NCBI GenBank assembly: GCA_910578885.1 | Contig: CAJTSH010000009.1 | Span: forward strand, 1 to 64,000 | Length of the DNA: 64,000 nucleotides | Reading direction: 5' to 3' | Source of the DNA: an uncultured Lachnospiraceae bacterium | Lineage (GTDB): Bacteria; Bacillota; Clostridia; Lachnospirales; Lachnospiraceae | Shown: in pieces, positions 7,987-16,891 of the stretch | Numbering within the stretch: position 1 is the stretch's first letter | How the letters are laid out: every line of letters starts with the position of its first letter | Made by a program: the position numbers and the translations under genes | The notes under the pieces: model-generated | Told to the model about the DNA's origin: nothing | Database searches by the model: none | The model's input: the letters and a program-made list of their open reading frames with translations, nothing else

Positions 7987-8917
7987 TACTTCCCCCTATT
8001 TTTTCACGTATAATATATTGAGGAGCTTTGTTTATACAAAGATAAATCCTGCCAATGTATTCGCCGATAATTCCCAACACAATTAATATGATACCGCCAA
8101 TAATCATCATTACGGCCATCGTCGAACTCCACCCTAACAAAACCGTAGATGAATTCAGCAGTTTATTAACACAAAGACCCAGCGTTACGCAAAAGCCAAA
8201 CAACGCAAATAAACAGCCTATAATAGAGGCCAATCTTAATGGCTTCACTGAAAAAGCCGTAAAACCATTTAACCACAAGGCAATCAGCTTCTTTACAGAA
8301 TATCCTGATACTCCAGCCATCCTGTCCCGATGCGTCACGTCAACATTGGTAATATTTTTTGTCGAACGCAAAACAAGACCTATCACATATGGAAATGCAT
8401 TCTCATACTTTATCATCTCATCCACAATAAAATCACGAACCGCAAAATAACTTGAAATAAATAAATCATCTGGTTTGTCTAAAAGAAATTCTGTCATTTT
8501 GCTGTTTAAACGGCTTCCCCAATTTCGAAAACCAGAATGTCTTTTGTTTGCATATTTTGCATAAACAACGTCATATCCCGATTCTATTTGCCCTAATAGT
8601 TTATCAACTTCATTTCCAGGCGTCTGTCCATCATCATCCAGACAAACTACAATCTCACCAGAAACATAATGGAATCCCGCCATCAGAGCCGCATGCTGTC
8701 CAAAATTACGCGCCAAATTAATACCGATCATATTGGGATACTTCTCACATAAATCTTTAATCGCCTCAAAAGTATGATCAGGAGAACAGTCATTCACAAT
8801 TACATATTCCCATTCGTATTTTCCCAGCTTATCCATGGCGCAATCTAGTTCTTGTATAACGGATGCAATGGTATTCGCCGAAGCATAACAGGGAATCACA
8901 AATGAAACCTTACTCAT
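7973..8917 (-). CDS. GT2 polyprenyl-phosphate glycosyltransferase, GtrB/ArnC-like
   Basis: 314 residues: a GT-A domain with VNDCSPDHT and the acidic motif CLDDDGQTP, then two C-terminal helices (about residues 230-300) and the tail GRIYLCINKAPQYIIREK typical of GtrB/ArnC relatives. I choose ATG at 8917, with GAGGTGAG just upstream, over a GTG at 8926. The start overlaps the GNAT gene stop. It probably transfers an amino or neutral sugar to undecaprenyl phosphate at the inner face of the membrane. The upstream WecE-like aminotransferase and GNAT gene suggest a dTDP-4-acetamido-4,6-dideoxyhexose donor, which is inference. Confidence 0.8.
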   Translation of the reverse strand: MSKVSFVIPCYASANTIASVIQELDCAMDKLGKYEWEYVIVNDCSPDHTFEAIKDLCEKYPNMIGINLARNFGQHAALMAGFHYVSGEIVVCLDDDGQTPGNEVDKLLGQIESGYDVVYAKYANKRHSGFRNWGSRLNSKMTEFLLDKPDDLFISSYFAVRDFIVDEMIKYENAFPYVIGLVLRSTKNITNVDVTHRDRMAGVSGYSVKKLIALWLNGFTAFSVKPLRLASIIGCLFALFGFCVTLGLCVNKLLNSSTVLLGWSSTMAVMMIIGGIILIVLGIIGEYIGRIYLCINKAPQYIIREKIGGSNGKE

Positions 8918-9428
8918 TATTCTCACCTCTTATAATGCCCATTAACACAATATCATAGTAGTTATCGTCTATACAAACTTCATCTTTTAAATATCCTTCT
9001 TGTATAAATCCGGCCTTTTCATAGCTTTTAATGGCTATTTTGTTAAAAGCAAAGACTCTGAGAATTATTTTGTGCAAATCTAGTTCTTTAAATCCATATT
9101 GAATCATTAATTTTGCCGCTTCAGTCCCATAACCTTTTCCTTGCGCCCCCTTCTCACCAATAAATATCCCATACTCTGCTTTTTTATTTTTCTTATCAAT
9201 ATCTTTTAAAAATACAGAACCAATTCCATTTCCGGTTTTTTCATGGATGATATATTGTACTGCTTTTCCTTTCTGAACCACTTCACGCAACCACTTCGTC
9301 TGACTCTGCACGGTAAATAACTCCCTATATATAAACTTATCCCTTACTTGATTTCTCCATTGTACGACAGCCTCCAAATCACGTTCAGCCATTGGTGACA
9401 ACGATACTCTCTTTCCCTCAATCACCAT
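8910..9428 (-). CDS. GNAT N-acetyltransferase beside a sugar aminotransferase
   Basis: 172 residues. The acetyl-CoA loop is QGKGYGTEAA at about 96-105, followed by ILRVFAFNKIAIKSYEKAGF, the conserved second half of RimJ/RimL-like GNATs. GGGAG precedes the ATG by seven bases. It lies ten bases after the WecE-like aminotransferase and overlaps the following GtrB-like gene. Inference: it acetylates the 4-amino group of the dTDP-4-amino-4,6-dideoxyhexose, as WecD does in the enterobacterial common antigen pathway. It is only distantly similar to the other GNAT at 2765-3286. Confidence 0.75.
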   Translation of the reverse strand: MVIEGKRVSLSPMAERDLEAVVQWRNQVRDKFIYRELFTVQSQTKWLREVVQKGKAVQYIIHEKTGNGIGSVFLKDIDKKNKKAEYGIFIGEKGAQGKGYGTEAAKLMIQYGFKELDLHKIILRVFAFNKIAIKSYEKAGFIQEGYLKDEVCIDDNYYDIVLMGIIRGENNE

Positions 9429-9438
9429 TATTTTCTCC

Positions 9439-10566
9439 CTATTGATAAAAATTTGTAATCGTTTCTATTATATAATTAATCTCATATTCCCGCAATCCGT
9501 AGTACATAGGCAGACGAAGCAGCCGCTCACTCTCTCTTGTGGTATACTTATCCTCGCCAGAAAACCGCCCATACTTTTTGCCTGCCGCCGCTAAATGCAA
9601 TGGAATGTAATGAAATACCGCCAAAACGCCATTCTTTTTTAGGAAGTCAATTAATTGCATTCGCTCTTCAAGATCTTTTGTTTTAATCCAAAACATATGC
9701 GCATTATGTCCACAATACTCTGGAATCACCGGAAGTTCTATATACCCTTTCTCATTTAACGGTCTCAGCCCTTCATAATATCTATTCCAACTTGCAATCC
9801 TGTCCTTATTGATTTCATCTGCCATTTCCAACTGCGCCCATAAATACGCAGCATTCATATCACTTGGCAAATAAGAAGAGCCCGCTTCAACCCATGTATA
9901 CTTATCAACCTGACCTCTGAAAAATTTACTGCGGTTCGTGCCTTTTTCCCTGATAATCTCTGCCATTTCTATATTGCCACGATTTTTAACTAACAGACAG
10001 CCGCCCTCACCCATGCTATAATTTTTCGTCTCATGGAAACTATAACAGCCATAATCCCCGAACGTTCCTAATGCCTTTCCCTTATAAGTACTCATGATGC
10101 CTTGAGCCGCATCTTCTATTACATGTAAGCTATGATTTTCTGCTATATCCAAAATTGTATCCATTTCACAGGATACTCCTGCATAATGCACAGGTACAAT
10201 CGCCCTGGTTCTATCCGTTATAGCATCCTCTATCAAGTTCTCATCTATATTCATAGTATCCGGTCTGATGTCCACAAACACTACCCTCGCCCCCCTTAAT
10301 ACAAAAGCATCCGCTGTAGATACAAAAGTATAGGAAGGCATAATAACTTCGTCCCCCGGCTGGATATTTATCAAAATTGCCGCCATTTCCGTTGCATGCG
10401 TGCATGAAGTTGTCAACAAAGCCTTTGATGTTTTTGTTCTCTCTTCCAACCATGTGCTGCATCTTTTGGTAAACTCTCCATCACCGCATATTTTATGCTT
10501 GGAAATCGCCTGTTTTATATATTCTATTTCTTTTCCCACATATGGAGGATTATTAAAATTAATCAT
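9439..10566 (-). CDS. dTDP-4-keto-6-deoxyhexose C4 aminotransferase, WecE/RffA-like
   Basis: 375-residue DegT/DnrJ/EryC1 enzyme. The PLP lysine is K181 in SFHETKNYSMGEGG; D152 and Q155 in IEDAAQG contact the cofactor. The N-terminal PPYVGKEIEYI and TSCTHATEMAA blocks are those of RffA/WecE, which converts dTDP-4-keto-6-deoxyglucose to dTDP-4-amino-4,6-dideoxygalactose. Its substrate would come from RfbA/RfbB encoded near 50-53 kb. A good promoter lies 80-108 bases upstream, so it is probably the first gene of a transcript. The ribosome site AGAGGA is about 12 bases from the ATG, slightly far. Confidence 0.87.
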   Translation of the reverse strand: MINFNNPPYVGKEIEYIKQAISKHKICGDGEFTKRCSTWLEERTKTSKALLTTSCTHATEMAAILINIQPGDEVIMPSYTFVSTADAFVLRGARVVFVDIRPDTMNIDENLIEDAITDRTRAIVPVHYAGVSCEMDTILDIAENHSLHVIEDAAQGIMSTYKGKALGTFGDYGCYSFHETKNYSMGEGGCLLVKNRGNIEMAEIIREKGTNRSKFFRGQVDKYTWVEAGSSYLPSDMNAAYLWAQLEMADEINKDRIASWNRYYEGLRPLNEKGYIELPVIPEYCGHNAHMFWIKTKDLEERMQLIDFLKKNGVLAVFHYIPLHLAAAGKKYGRFSGEDKYTTRESERLLRLPMYYGLREYEINYIIETITNFYQ

Positions 10567-10645
10567 TATCTTATTTTGTCCTCTGCTTTCTTGGTATTAA
10601 AACCTTTATACTGTCCCACTTTTTACTGCTGATACATCCATACCC

Positions 10646-10674
10646 ATCATACCCTATTCCTTTTTTACTGTCAA
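10646..10674 (-). promoter_or_regulatory. SigmaA-type promoter upstream of the WecE-like gene
   Basis: On the minus strand TTGACA (10669-10674) and TATGAT (10646-10651) are separated by exactly 17 bases. This is a full -35 consensus and a 5/6 match at -10, in the 135-base gap before the aminotransferase start at 10566. It predicts a leader of roughly 70-75 bases. Confidence 0.75.
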
Positions 10675-10701
10675 TCTTCTGCTAAGCTGAATGGTATGGC
10701 A

Positions 10702-11034
10702 TCAAAGGTTAAAGACAACGATTCCCAAAAGTATTGCACCCAAACCAATCAATTTTTTCTTTCCTATTTTTTCTTTTAGAAATACGACCCCAAGCATTGA
10801 CACAAAAACATAACCACTGGCCTCTAGAACCGGTCCCAGTGACAAAGGTATCTTTCTATACGCTAAAATAGTAACAAAACTAGAAAGAAAAAACAAAAAA
10901 TAAGCGATTAGCACCTTAAAATTCAAATATTCACTCCACGAATTCTCATGACTTTCATTTGCGCTTGTCTTTAAAATAGTTTGAGAAACAGAAGATATGA
11001 ACACAGATGCAACAAAAATAATAATATATCCCAT
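10702..11034 (-). CDS. Small DMT-family membrane protein, ArnF/EmrE-like half transporter
   Basis: 110 residues with four predicted helices, the size and layout of small multidrug resistance/ArnF proteins. The end of the protein, ASGYVFVSMLGVVFLKEKIG then KLIGLGAILLGIVVF, is the usual last-two-helix pattern of the DMT superfamily. The ATG follows the preceding gene's stop by one base, with GAGGAAAG as ribosome site. With the neighbouring 122-residue protein it looks like an ArnE/ArnF-type pair that flips undecaprenyl-phosphate-linked sugars. Simple drug efflux is unlikely in this setting. Confidence 0.65.
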   Translation of the reverse strand: MGYIIIFVASVFISSVSQTILKTSANESHENSWSEYLNFKVLIAYFLFFLSSFVTILAYRKIPLSLGPVLEASGYVFVSMLGVVFLKEKIGKKKLIGLGAILLGIVVFNL

Positions 11035-11035
11035 C

Positions 11036-11404
11036 TTAACTTTCCTCCTCTGATACTATGAAACACACTCCCAAAATAATAATAACTGCACCAATCACAT
11101 GATTTAAGCAGAGCTGCTCCTTAAAAAAAACCATTCCCCATACCATCCCCCAGATTACTGTCACTGCTTTATTTGCATAAGCAGTAATTAGCGACATTTT
11201 TTTTAATATTTGCTGCCATAAGATGGCATATACACCGAGAATCAACAATACAATTGCATATAATGCAATAAAGCGAACGGATAATACTTCATAACCAGAT
11301 GCCCACTTCGAACACACCGCTCCCATAGAATAAAAAAGCATCAGCAAATGTAAATAAATAATATATCTTACTTTTTCTTTTTTTAACAATCTCACTTTCA
11401 ACAC
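11036..11404 (-). CDS. Small DMT-family membrane protein, ArnE-like half transporter
   Basis: 122 residues, four helices. The segment TVIWGMVWGMVFFKEQLCLNHVIGAVIIILG is the C-terminal half-repeat of EamA/DMT proteins. The start is uncertain: GTG at 11404 has no upstream ribosome site, while GTG at 11395 is preceded by AGGTG six bases away and may be the true one. It is adjacent to, and co-oriented with, the 110-residue partner. The pair probably forms a heterodimer translocating a lipid-linked monosaccharide, as proposed for ArnE/ArnF. Inferred from size, fold and context only. Confidence 0.6.
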   Translation of the reverse strand: MLKVRLLKKEKVRYIIYLHLLMLFYSMGAVCSKWASGYEVLSVRFIALYAIVLLILGVYAILWQQILKKMSLITAYANKAVTVIWGMVWGMVFFKEQLCLNHVIGAVIIILGVCFIVSEEES

Positions 11405-11445
11405 CTCATGACCCTATCTATTATTACATTACTTAAAACCCATTT

Positions 11446-12696
11446 TCAAAAATTACTGTGTTGCAAAGAAAATGAATCTTCAACATTTTCACAAAGCCAC
11501 ATTAATATCGCAAAAATAAAAACAGATAAATTTCGATAAGTAAACCAAAAATGTACATAAGAATGGTTCGCCATCACCATATACCAGACAAACGGCATAA
11601 CTGCAATTAATAAATAATGAAAGCTTTTTAGATATAGTTTTCTATGTTTCACCATCTTTATTATAAGACAAACCACTAAAATGAATCCCACAATCAAAAA
11701 TATACCTTTTATAGGCGTTTCAAACATAGTCGACAAATTTGTCAGAATAACATCTTTTCTGGTGAAATCTTCTGAAGATGTTCTATTAAGGATTGCCATG
11801 ACTGCGTCATTAATAATATTTTTCCGTAACAAAAGACTACCAACAATCCATTTCCCGGCCCACATTCCGCCATATCCTATCACCCAGATAAACCCATATT
11901 GTATAATCTTTAAAGCATCATCCAACAATGTCGTCTTTTTCTTTAACATAAAATATACGATAAGCGGTATACCAAATGCAGCCAACGGATACGTAAGCAA
12001 ATCAAAAAAACTAGTCGCCATTCCAACGCTTAAAAAGAATACCGATGTATTTCCACCCGCCTCTATCGCATCAAACCAAATCAGCAGGACAATTATTGCA
12101 ATGTTCATCAAATAAAATATTGCAGAAAATTGCAGTGAAAGCGCAACGCTTACCGGCATCAAGCTGCAAATCATGACCAAATAGGGAACAACATATAATT
12201 TCATATTTTTTTTCCATATAACCGCTATGACAAAAGCAATCATCAGGATTTGAATGTACATATTGATATAACGGATTTCCTGATAGTTACAGAACAATAA
12301 AAGCGGCTTCAAAAACAATTGATAACCATGCCAGTAACGCGAATAGCTTACGACCGAATAGTTCGTATCACCTTTCCCATAGGCAACTAATTCCTCTGAA
12401 GGCCTTTTATTATTGTAACAAACTCTATACATGTTTATCGTTCTATCAATCAAACCCGTATCTGCCTTATTTGTAGCGCTTACAAGCATAATAGAATCCG
12501 TAAAATTATCTAACCGGCTTGATATGTAGCCAGTAATGGGCATTGGGTAATCTCCCTCCGCTTCCATCACGGAAACTGACTCTGAGATATGCATTTGCAT
12601 TTTTTCATTTGGCAAAGCATTCACAATTAATAAAGACAGTGTTCCCCCCAAAATCCCCAGAAATAAAATCAAAAATAATCTAAATGTTTTTTTCAT
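11446..12696 (-). CDS. Polytopic membrane protein of unknown family
   Basis: 416 residues. One N-terminal helix (about 5-26), then roughly 100 extracytoplasmic residues (including RLDNFTDSIML and YSRYWHGYQLF), then about eight helices. I do not recognise the family. The single N-terminal helix followed by a long outer loop and a helical bundle is a shape seen in several surface-glycan transferases. The ribosome site is AAAGGG. A weak promoter-like pair (TTGAGG, 17 bases, TATTCT) lies upstream but is not convincing. It sits in a run of membrane proteins between a GtrA-like gene and the ArnE/ArnF-like pair. Confidence 0.55.
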   Translation of the reverse strand: MKKTFRLFLILFLGILGGTLSLLIVNALPNEKMQMHISESVSVMEAEGDYPMPITGYISSRLDNFTDSIMLVSATNKADTGLIDRTINMYRVCYNNKRPSEELVAYGKGDTNYSVVSYSRYWHGYQLFLKPLLLFCNYQEIRYINMYIQILMIAFVIAVIWKKNMKLYVVPYLVMICSLMPVSVALSLQFSAIFYLMNIAIIVLLIWFDAIEAGGNTSVFFLSVGMATSFFDLLTYPLAAFGIPLIVYFMLKKKTTLLDDALKIIQYGFIWVIGYGGMWAGKWIVGSLLLRKNIINDAVMAILNRTSSEDFTRKDVILTNLSTMFETPIKGIFLIVGFILVVCLIIKMVKHRKLYLKSFHYLLIAVMPFVWYMVMANHSYVHFWFTYRNLSVFIFAILMWLCENVEDSFSLQHSNF

Positions 12697-12775
12697 TATT
12701 TTTCCCTTTCAACCGACAACATGAAAACCACGACAGAATATAAAAAACAAGATCTATCCTCAATTCTACCATTTC

Positions 12776-14785
12776 TTATTCAGCAACTTCATAAAGTTCT
12801 TCATCCGCCCACAGTATAACGCTTACATTATATTCTCTATCTGCGGCAATCACTGCGCTGCCACTTATAGAAGAATACTTGCCGTTCCGGATATCCTCTT
12901 TGCCTTCTAAATTTGACATTGCCAAATCCATATATGCAATTTCGCCGCTCAAGGTATCTTCAAGCTTCAAATAGGCGCATTGCATAAAAGAATTAGAATC
13001 TTTCTTATAGACATATCCTGATATGTTTAGAATGCCATCCATAACTTCTATTTTAATGTCAGACTGAATATCTTTCAAATCCGTATTCATCTTTCCGTTT
13101 AGTTCCACATCCTTATTGCGCACCCGCCAGATTTTCGCACCATCAATATCTTTTATAAATATCAGCTCGGCGCTTTCATCATAATTTTCCTTTATATAAT
13201 CCTGAATCAGACCAGCATCTGAATTTGCAACAAATAATACATTATTGTTATTCACACTATCTCTATAAATATTATCCACATCATACCGTTCTAGCATATT
13301 ATCCATAATTGGTACATTGAATTCCCAACCACCCATATAATACACATTTGCAGCATCTCCCAGCCGGGCAGGCTCCCAGAAATCATAGGAAGATTCCAAC
13401 TTGTAAGGTTCTGAATGCATGGAAAAACAATATAATTTTTCCGCATCTTGTGATATGAGATCAAAGAATTTTCTTGAAGAGGCAGTCGACACCTCTTCCA
13501 ATGCCATATTTTCACGAAACGTCGTCATATTCATCGCTAAAACAATGCCGCTCAACACAACCACCCACTTTCCGCTTCTTAATACTATCTTCCCAACATC
13601 CTCTGACATGCTATAAAGTACAGACGCAATTGCCGCCATCCACATACCGGCTTCAATCCGCGGCAGGCCATAACGGTTAACAAAAAAGAAATATAGCTCA
13701 AACAACATGATTGCCACAGCCTCATAGCAAACAATGCGCAAATTCTTTCTATTAAGCGCTGTGGCAATTGATGAAACAATGATAAAAAACGAAAAGAGGG
13801 ACATTGAAAAAAACCTTATCGGATATTCCTTAAAATAATTTTTCACTGTCTCAGCCGTAAAAGCTTTTTGTTCCTTTACCAAAACCAATTTACGCATTGA
13901 TTCTATTGGCATCAGCTCCGTATCCATGTTCCAGTTATGATAGTATTTCATATCGTTTTCACTAATTCCAAGGCTCTCATATAATTCCTGATTTTCCTCA
14001 TAATTTGGAAAACCCAAATCCCATAATTGACTTCGTAATTCGTTATATTCCAGATAATAGTTCCAAGCCTCATTTTTCATATAATAAGCGCGGTCCGCTC
14101 CCCAGATTCCAATACTCAACACGCCCACAGTCCCAAATACCGCAAAGTACATTCCTATTTTTCGTTTCCATCCCTCAGGTTTCTTTTTCAACATATCCAC
14201 AAATCTTAATAACCCTGTTCCCACTGCCAGAACAACACAAATGGCAAAAAACTGAAAACGAATCAGGCTTCCAAAGATACAAAGACATGCCCCAACTGTC
14301 AAAGCAATCCTTCTCTCATATTTTTGTCCGGCATACTCTATTGCATAAAATAGTAAAATCATTCCTCCAATTGTAGTAATTGCGGCTGTCCTCGTCCATT
14401 GAAATATAATATATGTATTATATCCAAAAACGCTCAACAAAAACACGCTGCTGACAAGTCCGATTTTTCTTCCCTGCAAACGTAACATTATATATGACAA
14501 AGAAACAAATGCGCAAAAAATCATAAAATATTGTCCCACAGTATACCACTTTATACTAGGAACCAAGCCGGTCAGGATACTCAAAATCTTACCCCATATC
14601 ATGTTTTCAAAAACCAGATGACTGGCACGTCCACCATATGCGCCTTCCACAAAAAGTGCCATCGCATTATCGTCATTTGTTTCATAAAATATGTTGCAAA
14701 AAAACAAACAAAAGAATAAAAAAATAAGGTTTATAACCAATACTATCCCCAAATCTATCTTTTGCCTATTTCTTATGCCTGCCAT
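12776..14785 (-). CDS. Large membrane protein, GT-C-like, with C-terminal soluble domain
   Basis: 669 residues. About eleven helices occupy the first 425 residues. The loop after helix 1 holds YETNDDNAMALF with D38 and D39, the double-acidic signature common in GT-C glycosyltransferases. The last 240 residues are soluble and presumably face the outside, ending in a beta-rich stretch. GGGAGG precedes the ATG by five bases. No named family is recognised. Likely role: transfer of a polyprenyl-phosphate sugar onto the exported glycan, next to a GtrA-like flippase (14829-15230). Confidence 0.6.
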   Translation of the reverse strand: MAGIRNRQKIDLGIVLVINLIFLFFCLFFCNIFYETNDDNAMALFVEGAYGGRASHLVFENMIWGKILSILTGLVPSIKWYTVGQYFMIFCAFVSLSYIMLRLQGRKIGLVSSVFLLSVFGYNTYIIFQWTRTAAITTIGGMILLFYAIEYAGQKYERRIALTVGACLCIFGSLIRFQFFAICVVLAVGTGLLRFVDMLKKKPEGWKRKIGMYFAVFGTVGVLSIGIWGADRAYYMKNEAWNYYLEYNELRSQLWDLGFPNYEENQELYESLGISENDMKYYHNWNMDTELMPIESMRKLVLVKEQKAFTAETVKNYFKEYPIRFFSMSLFSFFIIVSSIATALNRKNLRIVCYEAVAIMLFELYFFFVNRYGLPRIEAGMWMAAIASVLYSMSEDVGKIVLRSGKWVVVLSGIVLAMNMTTFRENMALEEVSTASSRKFFDLISQDAEKLYCFSMHSEPYKLESSYDFWEPARLGDAANVYYMGGWEFNVPIMDNMLERYDVDNIYRDSVNNNNVLFVANSDAGLIQDYIKENYDESAELIFIKDIDGAKIWRVRNKDVELNGKMNTDLKDIQSDIKIEVMDGILNISGYVYKKDSNSFMQCAYLKLEDTLSGEIAYMDLAMSNLEGKEDIRNGKYSSISGSAVIAADREYNVSVILWADEELYEVAE

Positions 14786-14828
14786 AATGACCTCCCGCTT
14801 CTCTGCCTCTTATTGAAAAATTACAATA

Positions 14829-15230
14829 CTATTCCATAAACATTTTCCGCGTCACGAAATTATAGACCATTACAATAAATGTCGCTATAATTTTTGTCAG
14901 CATATAATAGATGCCAAACTTATCCACACCGATATACATTATGATCTGGTTAATTCCAAGCCCGATAACACTTAGAATCAGAAAAATCATAAATTCCCAT
15001 ACTTTATTCGCATTCTCCTTTACCTCAAATACCCAAAATCTACTTGATAAGTAATTGAACACAACCGACACGGAAAATGAAATTGTTCCTGATAGTAAAT
15101 AATTCACTCCCGCAAATTCCGTCAAGCAAAATAAAATGCCATAATCAATCAAAAATGCCGTTCCGCCAACAAGTCCAAAACGAAATATCTGCTTTACCAG
15201 CTTTTCAAACTTTTCTTTGCTTTTTAACAC
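14829..15230 (-). CDS. GtrA-like membrane protein
   Basis: 133 residues with four hydrophobic helices, typical of the GtrA family (PF04138). The opening FRFGLVGGTAFLIDYGILF and the ending VTRKMFME match the family pattern. GtrA proteins are thought to flip undecaprenyl-phosphate-linked sugar across the membrane. Translation starts at GTG with AGAGGGTG seven bases upstream. The neighbouring GT-C-like proteins and the GtrB-like gene at 16892-17821 complete a GtrA/GtrB/Gtr-type set, the arrangement used for adding side-branch glucose in serotype-converting systems. Confidence 0.85.
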   Translation of the reverse strand: MLKSKEKFEKLVKQIFRFGLVGGTAFLIDYGILFCLTEFAGVNYLLSGTISFSVSVVFNYLSSRFWVFEVKENANKVWEFMIFLILSVIGLGINQIIMYIGVDKFGIYYMLTKIIATFIVMVYNFVTRKMFME

Positions 15231-15251
15231 AAGCTTTCACCCTCTGTCAAT

Positions 15252-16874
15252 CTAATTCTGCCAGATACTCCAAACAGTTTCTACACTATCATATATAAAT
15301 ATCGTATGGTCATTGTACTCATCTTTTGCCTTTGCTAATGCTGTATATTCTTCCGGCAGATCTTCTAACTGCCTATTCAATACCAGAACAAAACATTCCC
15401 CTGTATGCACTCCCGGCTGATACCATTTCTCTGAATTCAGCCAGTAATACGGTCTGGACCAGTCATAATCAATCGCTCCAATCTGAACTCGTCCATCCGA
15501 TGCAGCCGTATAGCTATAGCTTGCCCAATAATATGCATAACCAAAGGTGTATCCCTTATCTTCCATATATTGAAGCAAATCATAATCCAACTTATAATCT
15601 AAATAAGTATTATTTATCCCCAAAACATCGGGATTATTATAATAATCATAAGTAAGATAATATGAATATACTCCCAATGTCAAGAACGTATAAAATGCAA
15701 TAAGACCTTGTTTCAGCTCTTTCCCATATTCAAACTTCATTACCTCATAATTATCAATCCAGATTCCCATCCAAATAATGGCATAAAAATAGCACCAGAT
15801 AAGATATCTTGGTCTTGCCATTCCTGCAACTATGAATAAATAAATATTGGCAATAGAGGATATTATGGAAAATAGAACAAATATCTTCTGTCCTGAACTT
15901 TTTAAATACTTATATTTTCTGATCAAGCAAATTGGCAGGAAAATCATCAAAAATACAAAATATACAAATGCCAATACTTTATTAATCCCCCCCAGGCTCA
16001 GCAATGACGTGTTTTTATCTGCCGCACCAAACAAACGCATAAATGCATTTACTAATTGAATCACAGATTCTCCTATTTTATCAAAGGTTATAAAATAGTA
16101 TCCACCCACCGAAGAAGTATGTATGCCCAACCTTTTTGAAAGAAAAATGTTATAAAGCATTCCAATCACGGTAGCAATAATTATTACTCCCATTAGCTGG
16201 CAATACTTTATTAATTGTTTCTTTTCCTGATTCACATGGTAGATCTGAATAGCATATAGAAAGATTGTCGCAAGCATTGGACATACAAATACTAAAATCA
16301 TTGAATAGCCAGTGCTAATAGAACAAACCAATATTATAATCAGTGCAATAAAACTCAGAATTTTAATCCATGTCTTTTCATTCAAACTAAGTATTGAAAA
16401 TAATATCATTCCCATCAGAAACAGTACAATCGTCATATAGGTAGCCTGAAAATACCAGTGTTCTGATATAACTTCCGATATAGGAAGTAGCATTGCCAGC
16501 ACAACCAGCCAGCTTCGCTTTCCAATAACCTGCAGCTTCTTATAAAATACAACAAATATCATCATCACAATCGTCTGTGCAACAACTGCGCATGCCCTTG
16601 CATCCAGCCAATGCTCACATAATTTAAAAAAGGGGAGAATGATTGTATTTAACCCAATATTCCAAATATTGGTTCCATAATGCCAGCCATCTGGATAAAT
16701 TTTTTTCTGTGCCCATTGCTCTCTTGCAAACATAATCGCTGTTGCATCATCTGAATGAAAAAACGCCCATGTTCCTTTAAATATAATAATAACATTACTT
16801 GCAAAAGCAAGCGTAACAATTATCCATCCAAGTAAATCCCATTTATCTTCAAACTGCCTTTTTATCCACTTCAT
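15252..16874 (-). CDS. GT-C-like membrane glycosyltransferase candidate
   Basis: 540 residues, about eleven helices and a soluble tail from about residue 415. The first outer loop contains FFHSDDATAIMFAREQWAQ with D42/D43, the acidic pair expected of GT-C enzymes. The family is not named with confidence; it resembles GtrC-type serotype-specific transferases in shape and neighbourhood rather than in a signature. The start has GGTGAGG six bases upstream and lies 17 bases after the GtrB-like gene. Likely takes a sugar from the carrier loaded by that gene's product. Confidence 0.62.
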   Translation of the reverse strand: MKWIKRQFEDKWDLLGWIIVTLAFASNVIIIFKGTWAFFHSDDATAIMFAREQWAQKKIYPDGWHYGTNIWNIGLNTIILPFFKLCEHWLDARACAVVAQTIVMMIFVVFYKKLQVIGKRSWLVVLAMLLPISEVISEHWYFQATYMTIVLFLMGMILFSILSLNEKTWIKILSFIALIIILVCSISTGYSMILVFVCPMLATIFLYAIQIYHVNQEKKQLIKYCQLMGVIIIATVIGMLYNIFLSKRLGIHTSSVGGYYFITFDKIGESVIQLVNAFMRLFGAADKNTSLLSLGGINKVLAFVYFVFLMIFLPICLIRKYKYLKSSGQKIFVLFSIISSIANIYLFIVAGMARPRYLIWCYFYAIIWMGIWIDNYEVMKFEYGKELKQGLIAFYTFLTLGVYSYYLTYDYYNNPDVLGINNTYLDYKLDYDLLQYMEDKGYTFGYAYYWASYSYTAASDGRVQIGAIDYDWSRPYYWLNSEKWYQPGVHTGECFVLVLNRQLEDLPEEYTALAKAKDEYNDHTIFIYDSVETVWSIWQN

Positions 16875-16891
16875 TTCATACGCCTCACCAT

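Noticed and set aside
12700..12775. TTGAGG-N17-TATTCT as a promoter before the 416-residue membrane protein
   Set aside because: Only four of six matches in each box in an AT-rich gap; not distinguishable from chance.
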